Assembly (NCBI GenBank): GCA_937914815.1
Contig: CALDMI010000317.1
Span: 1-5,273, forward strand
Source: an uncultured Clostridia bacterium
Lineage (GTDB): Bacteria; Bacillota; Clostridia; Oscillospirales; CAG-272
DNA: 5,273 nt
Reading direction: 5' to 3'
Shown here: positions 1 through 5,273 of the stretch, one piece after another
Layout of the letters: each line of letters begins with the position of its first letter
Position numbering within the stretch: position 1 is the stretch's first letter
Notes under the pieces: generated by a model
What the model saw: the letters and a program-made list of their open reading frames with translations, nothing else
Told to the model about the DNA's origin: nothing
Databases searched by the model: none
Program-made: the position numbers and the translations under genes

Positions 1-110
1 CCGGCAGCCCTCGCCATAGCAAGCTGGGCATGCGAGGTAGCCATAGAATCGCTCCCGTGGTCGACTCCCGGGAGAATATGCGCATGAAAATCAACAAGTG
101 TGTGAGTCAC
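1..110 (-). CDS. CpsB/CapC-type protein-tyrosine phosphatase (PHP fold), N-terminal part only
   Basis: Only the first 36 codons and two bases of the next are present; the gene runs off the left edge. The start is GTG at 110-108: an in-frame TGA lies two codons upstream, and a strong Shine-Dalgarno (114-121) sits at the right distance, so no earlier start is possible. The residues read D7-F-H9-A-H11, then ILPGVDHGSDS, and later LAMARAA. This matches the first metal-binding motif (D-x-H-x-H) and the HILPG(I/V)D signature of manganese-dependent PHP phosphatases such as CpsB and YwqE. In characterised members these enzymes remove phosphate from tyrosine on bacterial tyrosine kinases that control capsule or exopolysaccharide export. 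The usual second Asp of 'VDDG' is His18 here. Other PHP-domain proteins remain possible because only the first motif is visible. A terminator precedes the gene, so it probably has its own promoter, which I could not identify. Confidence 0.75.
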   Translation of the reverse strand, partial: MTHTLVDFHAHILPGVDHGSDSMATSHAQLAMARAA

Positions 111-113
111 ATG

Positions 114-121
114 TCACCTCC
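114..121 (-). promoter_or_regulatory. Ribosome binding site of the CpsB-like gene
   Basis: Minus-strand GGAGGTGA, an uninterrupted match to the anti-Shine-Dalgarno, with 6 bases between GGAGG and the GTG start. It decides the start. The nearest ATG, two bases upstream of the GTG in another frame, is followed at once by TGA and cannot be used. Confidence 0.8.
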
Positions 122-170
122 GTTATCTCGTGATGCCGTATTTTGTTTTGCTTTACAGGTGTACCATAAC

Positions 171-225
171 AAAAGCAAAGTGGGAGAGCACCTCACAGCA
201 CCTCCCCCACTACACTTTGCCTTTT
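171..225 (-). terminator. Intrinsic terminator after the lipoprotein gene, possibly bidirectional
   Basis: GCAAAGTG (175-182) pairs perfectly with CACTTTGC (213-220). AAAA (171-174) and TTTT (222-225) extend the stem past one bulged C, and an inner GGAG/CTCC can add pairs. On the minus strand the stem is followed by a T-rich stretch (TTTTGTT), 22 bases past the lipoprotein stop. On the plus strand it is followed by TTTTCTGTTTT, so it could end transcription both ways. The loop holds a direct repeat of AGCACCTC (187-194 and 197-204). Confidence 0.8.
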
Positions 226-247
226 CTGTTTTCAAAAAAGCAGATTA

Positions 248-1336
248 TTACTGCTCTTCGCCGGTAGCCTCTCCGGTATCAGCCGGTGCGACATAAGCAA
301 CGGAATCGCGGTTCTGCGCCCTTCCGTTCTCCGCCTCGGTTGCCGTCCAGCCTATATCCTCACAGTAAAGCGCTCTGAAGATATCGCCGGTATAGAAAAT
401 ATTCATGTGATAAACATTTTCGCCCGAGTCAACTCTTACTACCGAACCGCTCTCGTCAAGCTCGTAATTTGTTCCCTTGACGCCGTACTGAAGCATGTTA
501 CGCACGGTCTGGTCGGTATTTATGGCATAAATTATTTCCATTGCACGATCCGGCTTTGCACAGTTTGCGGAGATTGCAAATGCGGAAGAAAATGCCTCTT
601 CAACCGTGGCTACGGGGTTGGTAACCACATTGCAGTAATACCCTTCAGCCTCGTATCTCGCTATATCAGAATATGCTCCGTCAACATACTTTATGCAATC
701 GGCGACGGTATATCCGTTATCTTCCATATCACGGCGGAGATCCGCTATATCTTCCTCTGTTTTGAAGTTCCTGACATCGCCGGGCGCATAATTGAGTGCC
801 TGGGAAGCATTTTTGTCTATCAGAAGAAACTCATAGTGACCAACAACATGATTGTTCGGTATGCCGAGAAGCTTTCCGTCTGCGCGCGCAGCCTCAAGAA
901 GAGATGTGGCGATCTGCGTATTGAGAGTACCGTATGTTTTTCCCTCGAGATAATTCAGAAGATTTGCGAGCTTTCCGGCAGCGGCGAGCTCGTTATAGAG
1001 GGAAACACTGTTGATGAGGAATATATCAGCTCCCGCTTCAGAATCAAGAGCGTTTTTCAGTGCTGTTTCGTACTGATCCTCGGTATAATAATGGATATTC
1101 AGCGTTGTGTGGAACTGAGCCGCAGTATACTGCGAAAGCATGCGGTTAACGGTGATCATCGCGTTGCTGACCGTCGCGGTATCGGTAACTATGTACATCT
1201 CAAGAGTAACATCCTCAACTTTGGATGGCTTGTAGTTATATTTGTTGAGAAATCCGCCTATATCGTCGTTCGCACAGCCGACGAGAGTCAGCATCATGAG
1301 AGCGACACACACGGCAAGGCATAATATTTTTTTCAT
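248..1336 (-). CDS. Extracellular solute-binding-type lipoprotein
   Basis: The 362-residue protein begins MKK, followed by a hydrophobic stretch and the lipobox L18-V-G-C21. It is therefore predicted to be cut before Cys21, lipidated and anchored outside the membrane. The mature part fits a type-1 extracellular solute-binding protein: a beta strand-like segment near 43-51, AGADIFLI near 101-108, GKLANLLNYL near 121-130 and DGKLLGIP near 153-160. A C-terminal segment, KPDRAMEIIYAINTD followed by LQYGVKGTNYEL (261-292), resembles the sugar or LipO-type binding proteins of Clostridia. At 362 residues it is shorter than the usual 430-500 or more, and the middle appears reduced. The tail after about 350 is low-complexity and acidic. 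No permease or ATPase gene is next to it, so the substrate is unknown and a role as sensor or orphan binding protein is possible. It has its own promoter, and a terminator follows. The family call is from remembered patterns, not a search. Confidence 0.75.
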   Translation of the reverse strand: MKKILCLAVCVALMMLTLVGCANDDIGGFLNKYNYKPSKVEDVTLEMYIVTDTATVSNAMITVNRMLSQYTAAQFHTTLNIHYYTEDQYETALKNALDSEAGADIFLINSVSLYNELAAAGKLANLLNYLEGKTYGTLNTQIATSLLEAARADGKLLGIPNNHVVGHYEFLLIDKNASQALNYAPGDVRNFKTEEDIADLRRDMEDNGYTVADCIKYVDGAYSDIARYEAEGYYCNVVTNPVATVEEAFSSAFAISANCAKPDRAMEIIYAINTDQTVRNMLQYGVKGTNYELDESGSVVRVDSGENVYHMNIFYTGDIFRALYCEDIGWTATEAENGRAQNRDSVAYVAPADTGEATGEEQ

Positions 1337-1350
1337 TGCAAAAAACGGTG

Positions 1351-1356
1351 ACCTCC
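1351..1356 (-). promoter_or_regulatory. Ribosome binding site of the lipoprotein gene (long spacing)
   Basis: Minus-strand GGAGGT lies 14 bases before the ATG at 1336, longer than the usual 5-10. No alternative in-frame start lies closer, and MKK plus the signal peptide supports the ATG. The spacer is mostly a T-run, CACCGTTTTTTGCA. Confidence 0.6.
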
Positions 1357-1384
1357 GGTTTATCGGGTTTATTTTTCTTGTTTT

Positions 1385-1413
1385 ATTTTACTATATAAAG
1401 ACGGAAAAGTCAA
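1385..1413 (-). promoter_or_regulatory. Sigma-A promoter of the lipoprotein gene
   Basis: On the minus strand the -35 box is TTGACT (1408-1413), the spacer is exactly 17 bp, and the -10 box is TAAAAT (1385-1390). Each box matches the consensus in five of six positions. The start of transcription should fall near 1378, giving a leader of about 40 bases. This makes the lipoprotein gene a unit separate from dnaG-rpoD. Confidence 0.8.
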
Positions 1414-1439
1414 GAGCTTTCGTCCCCTTTGGACTCTCA

Positions 1440-1497
1440 TGACATCGGTTTGTGCGTGGTGCACAACTTCCGTTATGCATTTTTGTGAAAGATGTCA
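1440..1497 (-). repeat. Nested inverted repeats after rpoD
   Basis: TGACATC (1440-1446) and GATGTCA (1491-1497, covering the rpoD stop codon) form a 7-bp inverted repeat. Inside it TTGTGC (1450-1455) and GCACAA (1461-1466) form a second one with a 5-base gap. No T-run follows on the minus strand, so this is not a standard terminator. The inner repeat lies roughly 70-90 bases upstream of the predicted lipoprotein transcription start and could be a regulator site or a 3'-end hairpin of the rpoD message. The role is unproven. Confidence 0.35.
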
Positions 1498-2562
1498 GTT
1501 TGCAAGGTAGTCCTTGAGCGTCTTTGAGCGCGATGGGTGACGGAGCTTACGAAGTGCCTTTGCCTCTATCTGCCTTATTCTCTCGCGCGTTATCTTGAAC
1601 TGCTTTCCGACCTCCTCGAGTGTGCGGGGTCTGCCGTCGTCGAGACCGAAGCGAAGCTTTATAACCTGCTCCTCACGCGGGGTGAGCGTGTGAAGGATAT
1701 TGCAGAGCTGCTCACGCAAAAGCGAATATGATGCGCTGTCCGACGGAGCGGGAGAATCGCTATCCTCTACAAAATCACCGAGGTGGCTGTCCTCCTCCTC
1801 GCCTATCGGAGTTTCGAGTGAGACGGGGTCCTGCGCGATCTTCATTATTTCGCGCACCTTTTCCGGCGTCATTCCGAGTCTCTCGGCTATTTCATCCGTG
1901 GTAGGCTCACGCCCGAGCTCCTGAAGAAGCTGACGCGCGGTGCGGGACACGCGGTGTATCGTTTCAACCATGTGAACAGGTATACGAATAGTTCTTGCCT
2001 GGTCTGCTATTGCGCGTGTGATAGCCTGTCTTATCCACCATGTGGCATATGTCGAGAATTTATAGCCCTTGCTGTAATCGAACTTTTCGACCGCTTTAAT
2101 AAGTCCGAGATTTCCCTCCTGTATAAGGTCAAGGAAGTACATCCCCTTTCCTACATGCCGCTTTGCTATACTGACCACAAGGCGCAGGTTTGCCTCTATA
2201 AGTTCGTCCTTTGCCGCCTTGTTACCGAGGGCTATCTGCTCTGCGAGGTATGTCTCGCGCTCCGGAGTCAGGAGAGGAATTTTTCCTATATCCTTCAGAT
2301 ACATCCTGACAGGGTCGTCGATAGTAAGTCCTTCCTGGCTGAGCATTTTCTCAATCTTTTCGGGAGAATCGTAATTCTCGAGATCCTGCTCGATTTCCTT
2401 CAGCGACTCATTGTCAATTGATTCCGGGCTCGTCGGCTCTGCGTCGGTCTGAGCTATGTCATAGTCAATATCCTCGAGCGCTTTCATTATGTCCGAGCTG
2501 ACTACCCCGCCCTCCGACTTATTGTCGAGAATCTCGTTCACATCGATCTTGTCACCGTTCAT
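1495..2562 (-). CDS. rpoD: RNA polymerase primary sigma factor RpoD (SigA)
   Basis: The 355-residue housekeeping sigma factor directs core RNA polymerase to TTGACA/TATAAT promoters. Region 1.2 begins at [11 protein letters not shown] (83-93). Region 2 runs about 120-200, with [19 protein letters not shown] at 143-161 for core binding and [20 protein letters not shown] (171-190) for -10 melting and recognition. Region 3 is near 205-285, with [14 protein letters not shown] at 245-258 in the finger. Region 4 covers about 290-345, with the helix-turn-helix [20 protein letters not shown] (314-333) that reads the -35 box. The N-terminal region 1.1 is short: the [15 protein letters not shown] segment is present, but it passes directly into an acidic linker (about 40-65). 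The gene starts 13 bp after dnaG behind AAAGGA and is probably co-transcribed with it, the usual dnaG-rpoD arrangement. All core regions look intact. Confidence 0.98.
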   Translation of the reverse strand: MNGDKIDVNEILDNKSEGGVVSSDIMKALEDIDYDIAQTDAEPTSPESIDNESLKEIEQDLENYDSPEKIEKMLSQEGLTIDDPVRMYLKDIGKIPLLTPERETYLAEQIALGNKAAKDELIEANLRLVVSIAKRHVGKGMYFLDLIQEGNLGLIKAVEKFDYSKGYKFSTYATWWIRQAITRAIADQARTIRIPVHMVETIHRVSRTARQLLQELGREPTTDEIAERLGMTPEKVREIMKIAQDPVSLETPIGEEEDSHLGDFVEDSDSPAPSDSASYSLLREQLCNILHTLTPREEQVIKLRFGLDDGRPRTLEEVGKQFKITRERIRQIEAKALRKLRHPSRSKTLKDYLAN

Positions 2563-2570
2563 TTGTCTTT

Positions 2571-2576
2571 TCCTTT
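2571..2576 (-). promoter_or_regulatory. Ribosome binding site of rpoD
   Basis: Minus-strand AAAGGA sits 8 bases before the rpoD ATG. Its 5' end touches the dnaG stop codon, so translation ending at dnaG may help rpoD initiation. Confidence 0.65.
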
Positions 2577-4000
2577 CAGTTAAGTTCTTTTCTTTTTTTG
2601 TTCAGCATCTCTTCAAGAGAGCCGAGGGTATCCGGCTGATCCGCCTTTTTTGAAACCGCAGAGCGCAATGCGTCGGCGCACTGGAGAAATACTGTCTCGG
2701 AATTATCGCCGAGCGTCATTCTCGCAACCTTCATTCCGGTTATTCTGCCGACCTCCTCCGGGGTAAAATACGCGTCCATGTCGGAATACCTTGTATCTCC
2801 CTCAGAATACTTGTCCTTGATATATTCAAATACTCTTTTATTGAAGCCCGTGAAGAAATCATCGACAGAGAGGAGCCCCTCCGTAAATGTTTTTTTCACA
2901 TACTCCGGGTAAAGCATCAGAAGCCCGAGCACATGCTCCTCCTTGTTTGCTATATCCGGCGCCTTAATGTAATCGTTGTTTACTCTGTCCGAGTACCCTT
3001 GCGCCATGCGTATGGCATTCTGCGACTCCTCACGCCGTGCCCTGTATGTCGCGCGCCGCTGTGCCGATTCGACGTCCCGCCTTATGCTCTGTGCGTCGAC
3101 GCCGGTTTTTTCGGCTACAGCATGAACATAAACATCCCGTTCTGCCGCGGAATATACCGTTGAAATTATCTTTACAAGCTCTGCAACGGCGTTTATCTTA
3201 TCCTGCGGGAGCGACAGATCGTACTTTGACAGCACGCTGTCCATATTATACTCGAATTTGCTTTTTGAATTCTCAATTACCTTGCGGAATTTATCTGCGC
3301 CGTATGTTTTTATGTATTCGTCCGGATCCTTTGCATCGGGGATTTTCAGCACCGATACCTCGAGACCGACCTCCTCGAGCATTCCCATTGCCCTTTTCGC
3401 CGCTTTCTGCCCTGGTTCATCCGAGTCATAGCAGATAATAACCTTCTTTGTATACTTTGCCATTATCCGCGCCTGCTCGGAAGTGATAGCCGTACCGAGA
3501 GTAGCGACGGCGTTTGTAAATCCGGCGGCATGTAAAGCTATGACATCCATGTACCCCTCGCAGAGTATCATACTCTCCGAGCAGGTGAGCCGCGCGAAAT
3601 TCAGCGCAAAAATATTGCGTGATTTTTTGAAAGCCGGGGTATCGGAGGAATTGCGGTATTTCGGCTTTGAGTCATCCATGACCCGTCCCCCGAAAGCAAT
3701 CACATTACCGGACACATCAATTATCGGGAACATTACGCGGTTGCGGAATGTATCATAAAGCTTTCCGTTTGAGCTCCTGCCAGAGAGGAAGCTCTCGACA
3801 AGCTCGTCATCAGTGTATCCACGGCTCTTCATATAAGAAGTAAGTGCACTGTAGGAATCCGGCGCATACCCGAGCCCGAAATGCTTTATTGTTGCAAGCG
3901 AGAGTCTGCGCTTGTCCTGAAAATATGAGAGCGCAGCACGCGCGCCCGGGTCATCAGAAAAAAGATGACCGAAAAACCACTTCGCCGCAATCTTGTTCAT
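2576..4000 (-). CDS. dnaG: DNA primase DnaG, polymerase (TOPRIM) and helicase-binding part, second half of a frameshifted gene
   Basis: This 474-residue frame holds everything of DnaG except the zinc domain. The N-terminal part of the RNA polymerase domain includes [22 protein letters not shown] (84-105) and [16 protein letters not shown] (112-127). The TOPRIM core has the catalytic Glu148 in [17 protein letters not shown] (166-173), and the metal-binding Asp192 and Asp194 in YDSDEPG; KDPDE follows at 224-228. A C-terminal helicase-binding region begins near [14 protein letters not shown] (354-367). The enzyme makes RNA primers for Okazaki fragments at the fork together with DnaB helicase. 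The ATG at 4000 overlaps the stop of the zinc-domain frame as ATGA. It has no clear Shine-Dalgarno, and family-like sequence (ENRSRVLE) continues upstream of it in the same frame. This ATG is therefore probably an internal Met of one interrupted gene, although coupled re-initiation is possible. With the other half restored the protein would be about 590 residues, normal for DnaG. Confidence 0.93.
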   Translation of the reverse strand: MNKIAAKWFFGHLFSDDPGARAALSYFQDKRRLSLATIKHFGLGYAPDSYSALTSYMKSRGYTDDELVESFLSGRSSNGKLYDTFRNRVMFPIIDVSGNVIAFGGRVMDDSKPKYRNSSDTPAFKKSRNIFALNFARLTCSESMILCEGYMDVIALHAAGFTNAVATLGTAITSEQARIMAKYTKKVIICYDSDEPGQKAAKRAMGMLEEVGLEVSVLKIPDAKDPDEYIKTYGADKFRKVIENSKSKFEYNMDSVLSKYDLSLPQDKINAVAELVKIISTVYSAAERDVYVHAVAEKTGVDAQSIRRDVESAQRRATYRARREESQNAIRMAQGYSDRVNNDYIKAPDIANKEEHVLGLLMLYPEYVKKTFTEGLLSVDDFFTGFNKRVFEYIKDKYSEGDTRYSDMDAYFTPEEVGRITGMKVARMTLGDNSETVFLQCADALRSAVSKKADQPDTLGSLEEMLNKKRKELN

Positions 4001-4338
4001 CTCGAGGACGCGGGAGCGGTTTTCACGCCCGTTTGCCCGTCTCTGTCATCGTCCGGTATAGTTATTCCCACACGCTTTGCCAGAAACTCAACAGCGTCTA
4101 TGTAATCGAGGTGCTCTATCTGTTTTATAAATGTTATAGCGTCTCCCCCGACGCCGCACCCGAAGCAATAAAAACTGTTGTCACGCGGGTAGACCGTAAA
4201 TGACGGCGATTTCTCGCTGTGGAACGGGCATAGCCCCTTGAGTGTCGAACCGGCGCGCTTCAGCGAAACATATCCGCCGATAAGAGGCTCTATATCAGTG
4301 CGCATGAGAATCTCCTCTATAAGCTCGCGCTTTATCAT
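3997..4338 (-). CDS. dnaG: DNA primase DnaG, zinc-binding domain, first half of a frameshifted gene
   Basis: From the ATG at 4338 this frame gives 113 residues. It carries the CHC2 zinc-binding domain that recognises the template initiation site: LCPFHSEKSPSF with Cys37 and His40, then FYCFGCGVGGDAITFI with Cys58 and Cys61. It continues through YIDAVEFLAKRVGITIP (79-95), the normal end of the domain. Residues after about 98 are linker, and the last seven (TAPASSR) do not look like primase. The frame then stops at 3997-3999. The start is set by the strong Shine-Dalgarno at 4342-4352 and by the family-typical MIKRELIEEI; the frame is open upstream, but that part is not DnaG-like. All four zinc ligands are present. 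Either the sequence is in error, the gene is mutated, or primase is made as two pieces in this organism. Confidence 0.93.
   Translation of the reverse strand: MIKRELIEEILMRTDIEPLIGGYVSLKRAGSTLKGLCPFHSEKSPSFTVYPRDNSFYCFGCGVGGDAITFIKQIEHLDYIDAVEFLAKRVGITIPDDDRDGQTGVKTAPASSR
4001..4048 (-). other. dnaG: Frameshift site in dnaG
   Basis: Primase homology leaves one frame and resumes in the other within this stretch. It is bounded by a TGA in the second frame at 4046-4048 and by the ATG/TGA overlap at 3997-4000. Adding one base, for example in the minus-strand AAAA run (4020-4023), or removing one 8-base unit of the ACGGGCAA/ACGGGC repeat (4027-4040), restores one continuous reading. With the 8-base removal the join reads [16 protein letters not shown], and with a single added A it reads [17 protein letters not shown]. 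Both are plausible linkers. There is no good -1 slippery heptamer. Confidence 0.85.
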
Positions 4339-4341
4339 CAC

Positions 4342-4352
4342 ATCACCGCCTT
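4342..4352 (-). promoter_or_regulatory. Ribosome binding site of dnaG
   Basis: Minus-strand AAGGCGGTGAT differs by one base from AAGGAGGTGAT, the full complement of the 16S rRNA tail, and sits just upstream of the ATG at 4338. It fixes the start there rather than at in-frame ATGs further upstream. Confidence 0.75.
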
Positions 4353-4389
4353 TCGCTCCGTTCTGCGTCATTTTCACTATAATATAACG

Positions 4390-4417
4390 GCGCGGAGAAT
4401 AAAATACTTCTCCGCGC
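4390..4417 (-). repeat. Perfect 10-bp inverted repeat between the YigZ-family gene and dnaG
   Basis: GCGCGGAGAA (4390-4399) and TTCTCCGCGC (4408-4417) form a perfect GC-rich stem with an 8-base AT loop, starting about 10 bases past the YigZ-family stop. On the minus strand it is followed by GTTATATTATAG rather than a T-run; the T-run lies in front of the stem instead. It may be a weak terminator, a message-stabilising or attenuating hairpin, or a protein site. Confidence 0.6.
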
Positions 4418-4427
4418 AAGAAAAAAA

Positions 4428-5045
4428 TCAAAAAGAGTACTTTTCTCCCGTAATTTCTGTTACCGCGCGACCTCCGGTCAAATCACGCAGAGAAGAGAGA
4501 AACGAATCTGTATTAACGGCGTCTATTTCACCGTCTATAAGCACGCTGTCCGAGAAATCGGTATTCCCTATCCGGATACCGGATGACGAAAGCAATGCTC
4601 CGATTTTTGCATAATCCTGATAAGATACTCTGACACTCAGAGCTGTGAATGTGCGGTATGTTACCACCTCGGCGGCATGAAGCGCCGATGACGCCGCCTC
4701 ACCATACGCATGCACGAGTCCGCCGGTGCCGAGGAGCGTCCCGCCGAAGTAACGGACGACGACAATACACACATCCGTGCATCCGCTTTTTCTTATCGTG
4801 TCAAGGACCGGCATACCGGCAGTCCCCTGCGGCTCGCGGTCATCGGTATAGCGCATAGTCGAGTTTTCCCGGAGAACATAAGCGTAAACATGATGCGTAG
4901 CGTCCGGAAACTCTTTTTTCGCGGCGGCAATAAATGAGAGCGCCTCATCCTCTGATGTCACGGGAGTACAGAGTCCGTAAAAAACCGACTTTCTGTCCTC
5001 AAATCTGCTTCTTGCCGGGTGGAGTACTGTGGTGTATTCTTTCAT
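4428..5045 (-). CDS. YigZ/YvyE (IMPACT, UPF0029) family protein
   Basis: The 205-residue protein is full length for the family (about 205-215). The N-terminal IMPACT domain shows KKEFPDATHHVYAYVL (43-58), DDREPQGTAGMPVLDTI (68-84) and the hallmark VVRYFGGTLLGTGGLVHAYG (96-115). The C-terminal half (about 135-205) fits the small DUF1949-type ferredoxin-like domain. The eukaryotic relative IMPACT regulates the kinase GCN2 and binds ribosome-associated partners. The molecular role of the bacterial proteins is not settled, though a link to translation or nucleic-acid binding has been proposed. Its ATG overlaps the hflX stop as ATGA, with only a weak GGGGAA site 5 bases ahead, so its translation is probably coupled to hflX. 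The pairing with a ribosome-associated GTPase fits a translation-related role, but that is inference. Confidence 0.93.
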   Translation of the reverse strand: MKEYTTVLHPARSRFEDRKSVFYGLCTPVTSEDEALSFIAAAKKEFPDATHHVYAYVLRENSTMRYTDDREPQGTAGMPVLDTIRKSGCTDVCIVVVRYFGGTLLGTGGLVHAYGEAASSALHAAEVVTYRTFTALSVRVSYQDYAKIGALLSSSGIRIGNTDFSDSVLIDGEIDAVNTDSFLSSLRDLTGGRAVTEITGEKYSF

Positions 5046-5273
5046 TTGTCTTCCCCGCTCTCCGGAAGTACATATTTCTTATAAATCCCGGCTCCGCGCT
5101 CGTCAAGCGTCGCATATATGAGAGTGCCGTCATCCCTGTATTCGCGGCTCCTGACGCTGTATTCCCTGTAAAGCGCATTGAGCCTGCCGTCCTCTCCGTA
5201 AGGAAACAGAAGCGCATACTCGCGCTTCCCGGCACATACAGTCATATCTATGAGTTTAAGAAGCAGGTCTGTT
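5042..5273 (-). CDS. hflX: GTPase HflX, C-terminal part only
   Basis: The reading frame is open to the right edge and extends past the internal Met at 5245 (upstream residues TDLLLKLID), so this is the tail of a longer gene, not a 67-residue protein. About 77 residues are visible. REYALLFPYGEDGRLNALY, then VRSREYRDDGTLIYATLDER and GIYKKYVLPESGEDK, match the C-terminal domain of HflX (pattern LLIPY-x-G-LV-LL, EEY-x-x-GT, ending in L-KY). HflX is a ribosome-binding GTPase that can split stalled 70S ribosomes under stress. Its GTPase domain would lie beyond the window, so the call rests on this domain alone. The stop overlaps the next start by ATGA. Confidence 0.8.
   Translation of the reverse strand, partial: TDLLLKLIDMTVCAGKREYALLFPYGEDGRLNALYREYSVRSREYRDDGTLIYATLDERGAGIYKKYVLPESGEDK

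Noticed and set aside
122..170. Promoter for the CpsB-like gene (TTGCTT, 17 bp, TAAAGC on the minus strand)
   Set aside because: The -10 matches the consensus at only three positions, and the -35 lies within the terminator stem.
407..1324. A 305-codon open frame on the plus strand, antisense to the lipoprotein gene
   Set aside because: Its translation is rich in Cys, Ile and Arg without any recognisable domain, and no ribosome site was found. It mirrors the lipoprotein gene, which has a signal peptide, promoter and terminator.
4020..4026. Programmed -1 ribosomal frameshift in dnaG
   Set aside because: The GTG AAA ACC context is not a proper X-XXY-YYZ slippery site: a -1 slip would leave the lysine tRNA on GAA. 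Four A's are also too few for efficient transcriptional slippage. Error or mutation is more likely.
4379..4407. Promoter for dnaG using TATTAT (4379-4384, minus strand)
   Set aside because: The -10-like box is fair, but no -35-like sequence lies 16-18 bp upstream; that position falls in the hairpin loop and stem.
4999..5235. A 78-codon minus-strand frame over the hflX/yigZ junction
   Set aside because: It overlaps both well-supported genes in another frame and shows no family features.

Overview
The window is a stretch of bacterial chromosome in which every supportable gene lies on the minus strand. It reads, in transcription order from the right edge: end of hflX, a YigZ/IMPACT-family gene, dnaG (split by a frameshift), rpoD, a solute-binding-type lipoprotein gene, and the start of a CpsB/PHP-family phosphatase gene cut by the left edge. 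The dnaG-rpoD pair, strong GGAGG-type ribosome binding sites, a primary sigma factor of the short Gram-positive SigA type, and a lipoprotein with a classic lipobox and a LipO-like C-terminal part suggest a member of the Bacillota, most likely the class Clostridia. Genus or species cannot be read from this window.

Right part (about 4338-5273): the C-terminal tail of HflX overlaps the YigZ-family start by ATGA, so these two look like a translationally coupled pair. An 89-bp gap containing a perfect 10-bp inverted repeat separates them from dnaG. Middle part (1495-4338): dnaG and rpoD form the core of the macromolecular-synthesis operon (primer synthesis for replication, and the housekeeping sigma factor) with only 13 bp between them. 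No rpsU gene is seen in front. dnaG is broken: the zinc-binding domain is in one frame and the TOPRIM polymerase plus helicase-binding parts are in another. The break is a frameshift near 4001-4048, beside an 8-nt-period direct repeat, and the two halves meet in an ATGA overlap.

Left part (1-1494): a 158-bp intergenic region carries a well-formed sigma-A promoter (TTGACT, 17 bp, TAAAAT) that drives the lipoprotein gene as a separate transcription unit. That unit ends at a hairpin at 171-225 that could work in both directions. Beyond it, a gene starting with GTG behind a near-perfect Shine-Dalgarno begins at 110 and runs off the window. Its first 36 codons carry the D-x-H-x-H and HILPGVD signature of CpsB/YwqE-type protein-tyrosine phosphatases.

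Most of the window is conserved housekeeping sequence. The real surprise is the interrupted primase gene. I see no sign of a mobile element, CRISPR array, tRNA, rRNA or new defence system.
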